Source of the DNA: Gorsachius magnificus
Lineage: Eukaryota; Chordata; Aves; Pelecaniformes; Ardeidae
NCBI GenBank assembly: GCA_034008185.1
Contig: CM067084.1
Location: forward strand, 4,855,385-4,919,384
DNA length: 64,000 bases
Direction of reading: 5' to 3'
Below the pieces are notes generated by a model. It had not been told where the DNA came from, did no database searches, and saw only the letters and a program-made list of their open reading frames with translations. The translations under genes were made by a program, and so were the position numbers. This document shows, piece by piece, positions 13,701 through 24,890 of the stretch. Every line of letters begins with the position of its first letter. The stretch's first letter is position 1.

Positions 13701-15285
13701 AATAGAGACTGTAATATATATCTTCAGAAATTTTAAATCTTCTAGATGTGAAATCCTCTGCCTCCCTCTTTAGAGTAATTAACTGAGGCATGCATCCTAC
13801 TAAGATGTTTGTAACGTGGCCTTTTATTGTTTACAATTTTTCTTGCCATCAAACATATTGGTTACACAAATATCTAAACTAAATGTATCTTTTTCCCACC
13901 ACTTGTAAACTGTTACAAAGAGAAATTGCTTTTTTCTGTGCTAATTGTTGAGACCATATGTTACCAGGAGTAGAATGGGTATTGAGTAAGATTTTACACT
14001 GCATACAAAGTAAAGAATGCATCTAGACAGTAAACCCTGGATCCCAGCCCTGAAATCCTATTTTATACTCATTTCTTTGGCTTTGGGAAGACATTAAGAC
14101 AGCCTGTAGCTTACTAGCAATAAAATATTGACACTGACAATCCTAGTTTAAGCAGATGTTCTGCAGATGCAGAGGAAGATTTAGAATGTTTTCTGGACAA
14201 GCAGCCTGAAAATTACTCTCTCACAGATGAATAAGCATCAATACAAAACACACTGTTGCAAGCTTTGTATTTCCATACAACAGACAGTGAAAAACCATCT
14301 GTCCGTTGTAGTAATTTGCCAAGAAGCCAGTCTAGCATACCATTTTACTATCGGTATTTAAAATATCCTACTAATAAACAATATTTCTTAACTGCTTTCA
14401 TTCTGTCTGCACATACTGAATAAAAGCTTCATTGTGGTAAGGTCAGTCATGTAGATAGCAAGCAGATCAGACCCTGCAAGTATAACTGTGCTTCTCTTTT
14501 GAATTTGGAAAAGAAACAGGGCTTTAAATTGAAAATTAACGTTAACCTTTTCTTCTGCAGGAATTCCTCTATTTAAGCACTTGATGAGCTAGGCACTTAA
14601 ATACCCAGGCAGAAAAAAGAAAGTATTGTCTAAAGAAATATTTTTCAGACTAACTAAAAAACCCCATAGACATTAGTCACCATTTTGAATATCCTGATCT
14701 TTACAAAATTCTGACTCTGAATTTATATTTGTATAAGCAGCCAAACAGGTAATACTCAGGTTTTTGCATACATTACTTTTAGCGATTCACTCATTTTGGT
14801 AACTTTTAACAGAAAAAGCACAATCGTGTGACAGTTTAACAATGTTTCTATGGTCTTTTTGTGACCAACATCTAGCGCTCTCACTATCCAATTCTACTCT
14901 TAATTGTCTTTCAGGTGTCAAAAGCCAGTGGGTCCTAAGGCTGTACTCACTACTGCTTTAGTCCAACAAATAATATCAAGAGTATGTCTGCAATTAAAAA
15001 TCACACAATAAAATATTTTAAGTGAACACATTTTAGTATCGGTAGAACCACATGTTGATGATGAAAAATATACAATGGCATGGTACTCTATGCTGTATTA
15101 TGCAAATTAATTCATCAAAGGTCAAAGCCTATCTTGGTCTCATAATAATGTAGTCTGCAGAGAATAATTAATTTACAGTATGCTTTCATCTATTGTGCAC
15201 CACAACACTAAAAGCCATTTTATTCAGGAATTTTCTTTTCATGTTACAGGGAGAAATCATATCAAAGGTTTTCAGTTTCTTGTTT

Positions 15286-15311
15286 GGGGACTAGGGGAGA
15301 AGGGGAGGGGG
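15286..15311 (+). other. Predicted intramolecular G-quadruplex motif
   Basis: Four G-runs (GGGG at 15286-15289, 15294-15297 and 15302-15305, GGGGG at 15307-15311) are separated by loops of 4, 4 and 1 nt. This meets the strict four-tetrad G-quadruplex pattern on the plus strand. It stands alone in AT-rich sequence with no gene signal beside it. Folding is inferred from the pattern only. Confidence 0.7.
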
Positions 15312-18300
15312 CAGTTCTTTAATTTATGTTAGTCCAATAGTGAGACCAACCTAAATTTTACCATTCAAAATACTAGGGTTTAATTGCTTAAAATGCTGTT
15401 AAATTTTGGTGTTTGGGAATGACATTCCCATGCCTAATAGCTGCCTTACATTACTACAGCAAAACTGTCTGAACAATTTCCACAAACCAGGCAGTACTTT
15501 AAGGATTCAGTTACGCTATACTGTTCCCTACATACAATAACAATGTGGGTCTATTACATGTTTGTGAATTAGTGAAGATCCGTGCTGTGGATTTGAAGTG
15601 TCATCCACTACAGACAGGTTATAAAGCTAGCAGCATAAAAAGCCAGGATGCTAACCTGTGCCCAGTGCGCTGGTGGGAAGCTGGGAAACCAGTGCTCCCT
15701 GTACTCTGGTTCTGTCACTGTAGACCCAACCTTCTCCATCCACTGGCACTGTTATATTTTCCTCTCCCTGCCAAAAAAGAATAACAGGAAAATATCTTTC
15801 AACAACCAATATTCAGAGCAGCCTATGCTACAGTATGCAAATGTACAAAGGCTTTTTCAAATTCCTCTCAAACTCTCAGCATTCATGCCACATCTGTTCT
15901 GTACAGTCATGTAAAACTGAGTTCAAGATTATAGACCTTTCCAGGTCTGTTTCCATACCATGGACCCAGAGTTACAGCTGTAGTAAATCTTCCAAATTAC
16001 ACAGTCATTTGTGCTAGTGGTAAAGCATAAGGCGTCTTCCTTGGTACAGGAGGATTTCTCTTACTTTTGCTGCAGACATAACTTCAGATTCTGCGTTATG
16101 CATGTGTTTCACAGATTAGCCTCAAATAACACACTGTATCACGTCTTTAAAGAACTGACCTAGGCAGTAGTTTTTCAAGTGCAAGGTACAATCTCTTTGT
16201 AACGAAAGCTGATAACAAGATGAAAAGTAAATTGTGTCACATAGCTACTTCCTCTGCTCCTGCAACTCACTGAATCACAAGATGGAAAGTTTTCTATAAC
16301 CTGTAGTAAAGGCTAACAGGGCATTCTCCCTCACATGATGGAAAAGAAAACTGGTAAGAGTTATCCTGCATGTTAGGCTGACTGAGATAGAACGCCTCTT
16401 CTCTGTACTCCTCTTTGAATGGTGTTGATATCATGCAACCTCACACCGAGGAAAATACTCCTCCTAGTTATGTAACTTCCTTATCAATAATACAGACAGA
16501 CACGTTCAGGTAAAATCCTGATCTTTAAATCAATACAGATTTTAGTGTTAATTTTAACAGGCGGAGAACTGAAAAACTCTTACATTTCATGTACAAATTT
16601 ACCAACGGGGATAACAGCAAATGAATGGTAATAGGATGAATGATACACTACATATTACCAACAGAATTAATACTACTGAAAATTATTGCCAGCCCAAAAA
16701 TCACACAGCCATCTTTCCTCCCCCCTCCGCCCCCCGATTACATCAGAATGCTCGCATCCTAAAACCAAGTATCACAATGTGTTAATGTGGCCACAGCTGC
16801 TTAACATACATCCCTTTAGTTCTACTCCAAAAGCACTTATAAACACGCTTAACTTCTGATATGTGAACAGTTTTAACAGCTATGTGAAGACAACGTCAGT
16901 TGTACAAATACCTAAATAATTGATACTGTATCCCTTAATTACTCCAGATTTCAAGAACTTCCTAAAATGCTTCAATGCTTTTGTTAGGACATCCTTCAAC
17001 TACTTCCTTCAAATTTTCAACACTTCACAAGTGTTTTTCTTCACTAGTCTCTTCCTATGATGTTTCAATTATGGCCAGAGTGCTGCTATTTTCTTGTGTT
17101 TAAGTTTTCTCTTGAAACAAGTAATCCCTATTTGTCTGCTGTGTTGAACACTTACCATACATTACAAGATGACTCCTACATTTCAGCTGTATTCATGTCA
17201 GAGGAATCTGAATTCATCCTTCTTGAAACAATGCAGCTGACTTTCAAATGTTCTGCAAGTGGATTGAAATGTTTTATTTTTCACATGAAATTATTTGTTC
17301 AGAGTAGCATGAACCACTTCTTAATGGCAACGTTTGATTTCCGCATGGTAATTTGCCCAGATATCCTCTAGGTTGTTGATTTTGCTGCCATTTGTAGGTG
17401 TTATTCTCCAAAATGCTACGTTGAAACAAGCAGCAATTCATATTGCTTTTTGCTGCAGGACCTGCAGAAGACATACTTTCAAGTAGCCATGAAATTCACA
17501 GACACTTCTTGTGGCTTCTTTTTGCCTCAACTTTTGATTTTAAATATTATTGGAATCTATTGCTAATCAAATGCACTGGTGAGAGTTGTGACACTGTCTA
17601 AAGGTTACATATTTATAACAGAGGATACATTTCAAATGAAGCAATACAATATTTGAAGAAGAGTTAACACATCATAAAGAACCAATAGTTTAAAATATTC
17701 CACAAGAAACACTTGCTTATAATTAAAATACTTAAAAACAAGCTAATGAGATTTATATGCAAATATTTATACTTAAGCAATTAAATGTATTTTCAAATTC
17801 CCACTGCCACATTTTCATTTTGCAACATCCCTGTTGCTAGCATTTGTCCAGTTCATTAATTATCTGACCACACTTTTTCACATATATTTAATTGTAATTA
17901 CATATGTAGAGCAGCAAGAAAAGCGAGCTTCTGACATCAGCCTCAAGAGATGAGGATCTCTAAACAGGATGAGATGTTTGTTTTCCTTCAAATCCGAGGG
18001 AGCTTATTGTTTACCTTCAAACGTTTGTACCACATTTTCATTTTGAGTTGGAAGCTACATATAGGCGCTTGGGAATAAAATGGGGTCACACTGTACACAG
18101 GACAAAAAACTAATGTGATAAAAAAAAAAAAAAAGTAGTGTTCAGGTGACAGAGTTGTGTTATACAAAGGGTTAACTGGCTCTACAGGAACTCTGTCATT
18201 CAGCCGGAATTTTAACTCCCCAATTCCAGCTTCAGTCCCTTCAGCTTATTTATCCTTGTATTTTTCTAGGAAGGTGTATGCTTGCGGTTGTTTCAAGGGA

Positions 18301-18842
18301 TCTTGAACAATATTATCTTCATGTGATCCAGCAATCTCTAAAGCTCATTCCCTAACGCTCACACACAGTCGATGTTGATTTGTCAGTCAGGAATTTAGGA
18401 CGTGGTAAAAAATTTCTTTTTTTCTGCTATGCGTGCACAGAACAGCACTGATTGTGACTCGCCCTTTTTCATCTTAACATACGCTGAACAGAGTCCTACG
18501 TTATTTTAAAAGAATAAAATGCAGACTGATTAAATATTGTGTGAAGCTCAAAGCAGCTATAACTGGTCACACGCGTTCTTTGTCTCCCTTAGAAACAAAC
18601 GCTGCCACCAGGCCTTGCAGGAGCATTTGTACAGCACGAAGCCATGACGAACAACTCTTTTGTGCTTTTTAGTTGCCTTTTACATGAGTAATTTGCACAC
18701 AGGCAAGCGCTCCTCCTGTTCCTAGAAGTAATTTGTCAATATAACCCCAAGCATTTGTCCTAAGTTGCAGAACTAGACCAGCTGTTACAGTAGCAATGCC
18801 ATTCAAACTGACAACTGTATATACAGTAGTTATGTCACTTAC

Positions 18843-19007
18843 CTTTATACACTCAAAATTAAACACCGGGAATTCCACGGGAAGGTGAAAACGCTGTAGA
18901 GTAGTTAATGTTGACAGTAGTTGCTGAAAGGTCATTTGGAGACATTCATTAGTTGTTTGCTTTAACAGACAGTCATTATTATCGGCAGCAGAAATTGGCA
19001 AAAAGCA
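18843..19007 (-). CDS. Low-confidence candidate exon (165 nt)
   Basis: The minus-strand donor AAAG|GTAAGT lies at 18837-18842. Upstream, 165 nt are open for exactly 55 codons after an acceptor in the context GCTTTCTGACAGTAACAG. The peptide includes TFQQLLSTLTTLQRFHLPVE, which looks helical. The same frame stays open for another 57 codons beyond the donor, so the splice site is not needed to explain the frame. The total is still within chance length. No family is recognised. Confidence 0.2.
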
Positions 19008-19274
19008 CTGTTACTGTCAGAAAGCATTAAAAGAGTGTCATTTGTCAATATGTACTCTTCTAAAGAACAGCAGGTTAAAAGAACTCCATCGTTAACATTA
19101 AATGGGAAAAAATAGCATGAATACCCTAATGTGGTTTTATCTGCTCTGGCTTGGGACTAGCTATATGAGCAGCCATTAGTCATTAAATTGCGACAACTGA
19201 AAAGAAAGTAACTGCTCAAGTACCTCAGGCAACAAAGCAAAAGTCTCTTCAAGAAGTAATAATCGGGGTTTGGT

Positions 19275-19478
19275 TCAATGTGTAAGCAACACAAGCAGCA
19301 GTCTGCAGCAGTTATGAGACATAGATGTCATCTCTTCCTTATCCTGCTCTGGGCATCTCCTGATACTGTCAGTGAAGGAGAGGACACAGATAAGAAGCAT
19401 TGCCAGGGACAAAAAGACTGACCCAATAATTCCAGGGGCAACAAGAATAGAAAGGTTTCTTCTTTTAGGCTTCTCCAT
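19275..19478 (-). other. Short ATG frame with one predicted membrane segment, unproven
   Basis: A 67-residue frame starts at the ATG at 19478 on the minus strand and has a basic N-terminus (MEKPKRRN). A hydrophobic stretch of about 26 residues follows, including LSILVAPGIIGSVFLSLAML, and then a polar, charged tail. That layout resembles a small single-pass membrane protein. An acceptor-like TTTTGCAG lies about 20 nt upstream of the ATG. I do not recognise the sequence and see no supporting exon structure, so chance is likely. Confidence 0.15.
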
Positions 19479-20878
19479 TCTCCCATTTCTGTGACCCTGC
19501 AAAACAGATGCCTTGCCTTCACCACTGGGAAGCCTTGAACCATCTCACTCAAAAATGATTAAATACCGGTATTTGGAGATGACCTAAAAGCCTCCAGTTC
19601 CGGAGGCTGTACAAAATGCATAATAAATTACAGTCCCAAAGCAGTATTTTAAAACAAACTATCTCGGTAAACTTGTTTATTAAAGTTATCAATTGTTCCT
19701 TCTCCCAAAGAAAATTAATTGGTATTTTGTCAAAACCACCAAATTTGTAGGTCAATCACCAGGTGTTGACTGCAGTGAAAAAAAAAAAAAAACCGCAGTT
19801 TGTGCTCTTGAATTTAACTCTTGGTTTTACTCTCCTCTGCTTTATACAGGCTGTGCAAGTATAATGAAAATCAATCCTTAGATTCTTTAGGGACTCTGTA
19901 TCAGTCCACTATCCTCTCTGTCTGTGAGCAGAAAAACAGAATAACATGCAGCAGGATTTTATCCTAAACTTCAGCTTCTATGACTCTGCTATGAGTTCTT
20001 CCAGATTAAATAGTCTGTTTACCTATCCACCTATCTGTTAGGCACATTTAACACTAACTCTATTTTTAAACACAGAACACGAATACTTACAAAAATCGTT
20101 ACTATCTAAATGAAGTTATGTTTTCCCTGCATTGGTGAGGGAAAGAAATATACTAAGATTCAATATCCCTTTTTTGTTCCAAATACTTAAGCAAATGCTA
20201 ACCATAGCACAGTTCAGACTCAGAAGGTGGAAGAAAAGTACAAATCCAAGTTGCATCTCTTTGTAATTTTCCCTTAAGGCATTCCAATAATGGAATTAAT
20301 ACACATTTTTTTTATGCTGTCAAATTATATTAAAAGCATTAAGCAGCCCTCCCCAAACCTACATTCTAATAAATGTCAAGTCTCCAATTATTAGATATTT
20401 AAATATTTGTACTAAGAGTCTTTAATAATGAGAATACACAGTGCAGATATGTGTGCTGCTGTACTATTAAAGTGAGATAAATCACTTGGTGCAATTATTC
20501 ACAGAGACTTAACAAAGCTTATTTTCTTATCAAATCTCAATAAAATTACTTCTTTTTAATATGGGCACAATTGCACTAATAATTTAGAATTATTATTTAA
20601 TAATTTTCAGAATAAACACAGAAGCACCGTTAATTTTTTTTTTTTTATGACACTGCAAGGGCCTGGTAGGAAGCCATTTAACAGTGGCTATTTATTGAAC
20701 ACATAGAATTTTCATATTCCTTTTCCAGGTTAAATGAGGTGACCCATCCACCTAGGTAAAACCAGTTGATTTTGCCAGTGGGTAGGATGATGTGTCATGA
20801 TTACCAAGTCCCCTTTAGTTCCTACCTACTATTCCTTTTACCTCCCTTCCTTCCGACAGGCCTCCAATTCCCCAATGA

Positions 20879-21066
20879 CAGAATCATAGAATGGTTTGAG
20901 TCAGACTGCCCCAACCCAGGTGCAGGACCTTGCACTTGGCCTTGTTGAATTTCATGAGGTTCACATGAACACACTCCTCAAGCCTGTGAAGGTCCCTCTG
21001 GATGGCATCCCTTCCCTCTAGTGAATCAACGGCACCACTCAGCTTGGTGTCATCTGCAAACTTTCC
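20879..21066 (-). mobile_element. CR1 LINE fragment with internal deletion
   Basis: The first bases (CAGAATCATAGAATGGTTT) are the reverse complement of the CR1 3' terminus, placing the element on the minus strand. The sequence then jumps directly to a more 5' part of CR1, recognisable by GTGCAGGACCTTGCACTTGG, the TTCATGAGGTTC stretch, AAGGTCCCTCTGGATGGCAT and CTTGGTGTCATCTGCAAACTT. Several hundred bases between the tail and this part in the consensus are missing here. No intact reading frame remains. CR1 is an avian non-LTR retrotransposon of the CR1/L3 clade. Confidence 0.9.
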
Positions 21067-21523
21067 AGTGTTTCACCACCCTCATTTTAATTTTTTTTCC
21101 TTGTATCTAGTCTAAATCTACCCTATTTTAGTTTTAAACCGTTACCCTTTGTCCTATTACAACAGGCCCTGCTAAAATGTCTGTTCTCGTCTTTCCTATA
21201 GGCTGCTATAATGTCTCCCTGGAGCCTTCTCTTCTCCAGGCTGAACAACCCCGACTCTCTCAGCCTTTCTTCATAGGAGAGGTGCTCCAGCCCTCTGATC
21301 ATTTTTGTGGCCTCCTCTAGACCCGCTCCAACATGTCCATGTCTTCCCTGTGCTGAGGACTCCAGAGCTGGACACTGTGCTCCAGGTGGGGTCTCACCAG
21401 AGCGGAGCAGAGGGGCAGAATCCCCTTCCTCGACCTGCTGGCCACATTTCTTTTGATGCAGCCCAGTATATGGTTGGCTTTCTGGGCTGTGATCCCATGT
21501 GATTGTCAGCTCATATGCAGCTT
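21064..21523 (-). mobile_element. CR1 LINE fragment, second segment
   Basis: The order matches the CR1 region just 5' of the terminal tail: TTCCAGTGTTTCACCACCCTCA, then TAGTCTAAATCTACCC, TTGTCCTATTACAACAGGCCCTG and CTTCTCTTCTCCAGGCTGAA, on to CCAGGTGGGGTCTCACCAGA and GGTTGGCTTTCTGGGCTG. This is a good match to the minus-strand reading of the CR1 terminal region. Its own 3' tail is absent, which is unusual because CR1 insertions are normally 5'-truncated but keep their 3' end. It directly abuts the preceding fragment in the same orientation. Confidence 0.9.
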
Positions 21524-24500
21524 TTCACAGGACAATCAGCAAAGCAGTCAAAGGCTTGTACTTTACCTTTGTTTCCATCTCTCCCCGGCACAGGAGAGGT
21601 GAGAAGCAAGAAGATGGGAGAGACAACAGAAGAAAGGGAATGGACTGGAGGACTGGTGTTTTGGAGCACCCATGTTTTACGGTGTATTTTGTTGTTCACC
21701 ATCCAGTTATACATTTCCAATTAGGATGTCCCGACCCTTTTCTGTAAGAAAGAAAATGAGCTAAATTGTTATAGTACACTTTCCCCCTCTCTGTCTGTCG
21801 TTTGACTGGCTGCTGTATGCATTAAGCTTTCTAGAAGAATTTGAAAAACTGAAAGCCACTGTATGCCATAGGACAAGACTGCAAAAGCAACTAAATGGAA
21901 ACCAGCAATAGCAGAAGTGTTAACGCAAGTCTTAAGTCTTCGGGGTTGCAGACAGCTTTGAGTACTAATTTTGACCTTGACCACAATTTTTTTCCTAATT
22001 TAAGAATTTTCCTTTTTAGTCAATTCATTAACAATTAAATTCAATTTTTAAATTAATTTACATAGTGGAAGAGGGCAACACCTTTTCACGTCAAAGATTA
22101 ACATATTCTTAAGGGACTAGTTCATGTGCCTTGTTTGTGAATTATAGAGGAAGGGATGGTTACCATGTTACAAAAGCAATAAAACATGCATTTTACTAAA
22201 ACATTATCTGAAAATATTATCCATGGAAGAACGATTCTGATTAGCTAACAGCATCAGATAGGTTTATGACTGCAAGCTTTATGACTATTTGATAACATAA
22301 AGTGTTATTTGCTTCTCAAAAGGAAGTTGCAGCACATAATGCATTTGCTGAGCTTAGTGATGTTAGCCCTATAAATCACTCGACAAACTGCATTCTTCAG
22401 AAATAAAATCTGCATTGTATTGCTAAAAATTTACGGTGTGCTAATAAAATACTTGAGAGAGTATTTCTGATTTTCAATATATAGTCAAAAGAAGGCACTT
22501 AATTCTGATAAAAATATAAATAATTTTACCAGGTACTGACATTTAATGACTGTAATCGACTTGAGGCAACTTGTTCTTTACATTTGAAATAAGTAAAAGA
22601 TTATAAGCTTCGGCAATCAGTTTCAGTTCGGCTTGCAAGAAGTAATAATACAAGATAACTACAAGATACACTTGAATGACATTTTTGTCCTTAAATTTTC
22701 CTGGTTGAAATAAAACAATTCTTATTGTTAAAATACGTACCTAGTATTTCCTTGGCATTTGGGCAGACTGAATTATTCAGTTCCTTTAATGTGTTCACAG
22801 ATCACATTTTCTCAGTATGTGGTTCAAGCTTTGTTGTGTTGATTAATCTATCACAAACAAATATTAATGGAATGCCACCATCACTTGCACTGAAGTGAAA
22901 TCTTAAGGCCCTACATCCTGAAATTGTCATGCAGCTGCTATTCTGGGTCACATGCACCCAAAACTGAAATAGCTATCCAGCTACAGAAGTATGATGTGAT
23001 CTATCATATGCTTAGTTTGGGAAGCTAACGTACAAAAGGCTATTCAAAATAATTACTGGAAAAGAAAGAAGTAATCTATCTTACATACATATACAGCTTC
23101 TATTACTACAGTAGCTGAGTAACCAGTTATCTTTGACATCATTATACTCCAAAACTCCTGTCGGGCAGTAAAGTATGTGTAACAGACAGTGGAAGGTGTC
23201 AAGAGATCAAATGATTTACACAAGGTTATACAAACAGGCTAAGGCAATGCAGAGAAACGAGTATCCTGAGATTAGCACAGAAACCATGGAAACACTTTTT
23301 TTTGGAATACAATTGAAGTCTCAGATATGATGTCTGTCCACTAGGGTTAAATCCTACTCAGCTTATTCATTATGTAATGGGTTCAACACTTGACCATTTT
23401 ACCATACAGCACTCCTGTACAGGACTACCCAATCAAATAATGCTGAGTTCCTAAGAAAGAGACAGCCCTTGACTTCAGGAATAATACTTGTTCATTCTAT
23501 TTTTATTATTGCTATTTTAAAGACTGATAATTAATTAAGGACTAGTAATTATTATTATTTTAATGTCATTTCAAAGAATTTACTGACAAGAAAGTGTTTG
23601 ACACTAGAAAGAACCTGAAAAAAAGAAAAATTAGTGCAGCAGCATCTCTAAGAGGTAGCTGTTTGACTTGAGTTTATATTAAGAGAAAATTAGACAGAAT
23701 GCAGCTGAATAGACTGTGGCAGATCAGGATTATCCAAGCACAAAAGGAAGATATTGTAAAAAAAATAAGCCAGAAGCCAATTTAGTAGAAATGACAGGAT
23801 AACCTTTTCTAGGTCTCTGGTCTGAAGTTTCATTAAGACACAGGTTCCCAGACTGTTTTCAGTGGAGACGCAGGTATTCAGTCTGCAGATGTTCCACAGA
23901 CAGCTCATTAGTCACACAGTGCTCAGTTCACCAGGCTCCTTCCAGCTGAGAAACTGCACTGACATCCAACAAAAAAAAAAAATATATAAAAGTGTGTTAA
24001 TTATATTACATTTGTCTGTAAGCAATTTTCATTATTACAGAGAGGTCACAGGCCTGTGAGTGTCAAAGAATGTACTCAGTGAGACAATAAGTGCTCATAG
24101 AACCATCTCTATTAAAAGCACGGCCCATATTGTAGAAGTCTTGAGCATCACTACTTACAGCTGTTGCATTTGCCTCATAAAAAGATAACACTTGAGCCAT
24201 AGGCAAGCATCCGATCAGTTAATCTCTGCTTCCCTTCTGATCTAGTTTGCATTAATTACTCATTTCCTAACACAGAGATCATTCCTATCCCTTTATTTAG
24301 TACCAGCCCAACTGAAATAAAAACAACAACAGAAGTACTTCTACCTCTGGAGAGGGCTGCTCAGCCTGAGTTCAAGCCAGTATCTAAAAGTAGGGCAGAA
24401 ACTCCCTGGAAAAGGTTTCAACTTTCTTGCTCACAGAATGGAGACCAGGTGGTACAACTCCTGAGAAAGGACATAGGCACGGATGGTAAAAGTTACCAGT

Positions 24501-24780
24501 TTAACACAAATGTTATAGATGTAGCTTGATCCAGAGATACAAGAGAAACTAAGGTGACCAAAAAGACTGATAATGAAGACCATGCCAAATGAGATTCACA
24601 GCCATTCCTGTGGCTCCCCTTGCCCACGCAACACTTTGCTTGCTCTACTAGCTGCTCAGCCAGACACACAGTGCTTCAGACACTTCCATTCTTCAGTAAC
24701 ATGCCACGTACACATTACTGCAACGGGGCCTTTTACATAAAGAGGATTCTCAAATCTGTGCTCAGGACACTGTTTCAAAA

Positions 24781-24890
24781 AACACACAAACACCCCCCAA
24801 ACCAACTCCCTCCTCACCCCCCAAAAAATAAAACCACAAAACCACACACACACCCCCCCAAAAAAACCCAAACAAAAATCCCCATCACCT
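24781..24890. repeat. C/A-rich low-complexity tract (G-runs on the minus strand)
   Basis: About 110 bases are made almost wholly of C and A, with C-runs of 6, 6, 7, 3 and 4 separated by A-rich spacers and a short (CA)n stretch. On the minus strand this gives several runs of at least three G, so a G-quadruplex or other non-B structure is conceivable, although some loops are long. The Pro/Lys/Thr-rich frame through it at 24620-24955 follows from the base composition and is not evidence of a gene. Confidence 0.8.

Larger units (their letters stand above)
1..20870. other. AT-rich non-coding stretch, no gene recognised
   Basis: I see no recognisable protein family, RNA gene or dense repeat in this segment. 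It has scattered homopolymers: 14 T at 2310-2323, 15 A at 18120-18134 and 16 A at 19778-19793. There is a G-quadruplex motif near 15.29 kb, listed separately. The open frames are 60-132 codons long, scattered on both strands, and lack known motifs, which fits chance in AT-rich DNA. Several short open segments with good splice signals are listed as low-confidence candidates. The segment could be intron or intergenic; nothing in the sequence decides which. Confidence 0.6.

Noticed and set aside
17158..17520. Apparent degenerate minus-strand exon before a GTAAGT donor
   Set aside because: It would need several frame changes and stops to be read as coding; too many assumptions.
19680..19795. Poly-T plus CTGCAG acceptor on the minus strand
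   Set aside because: All three frames close soon after the acceptor; the tract is just a homopolymer.
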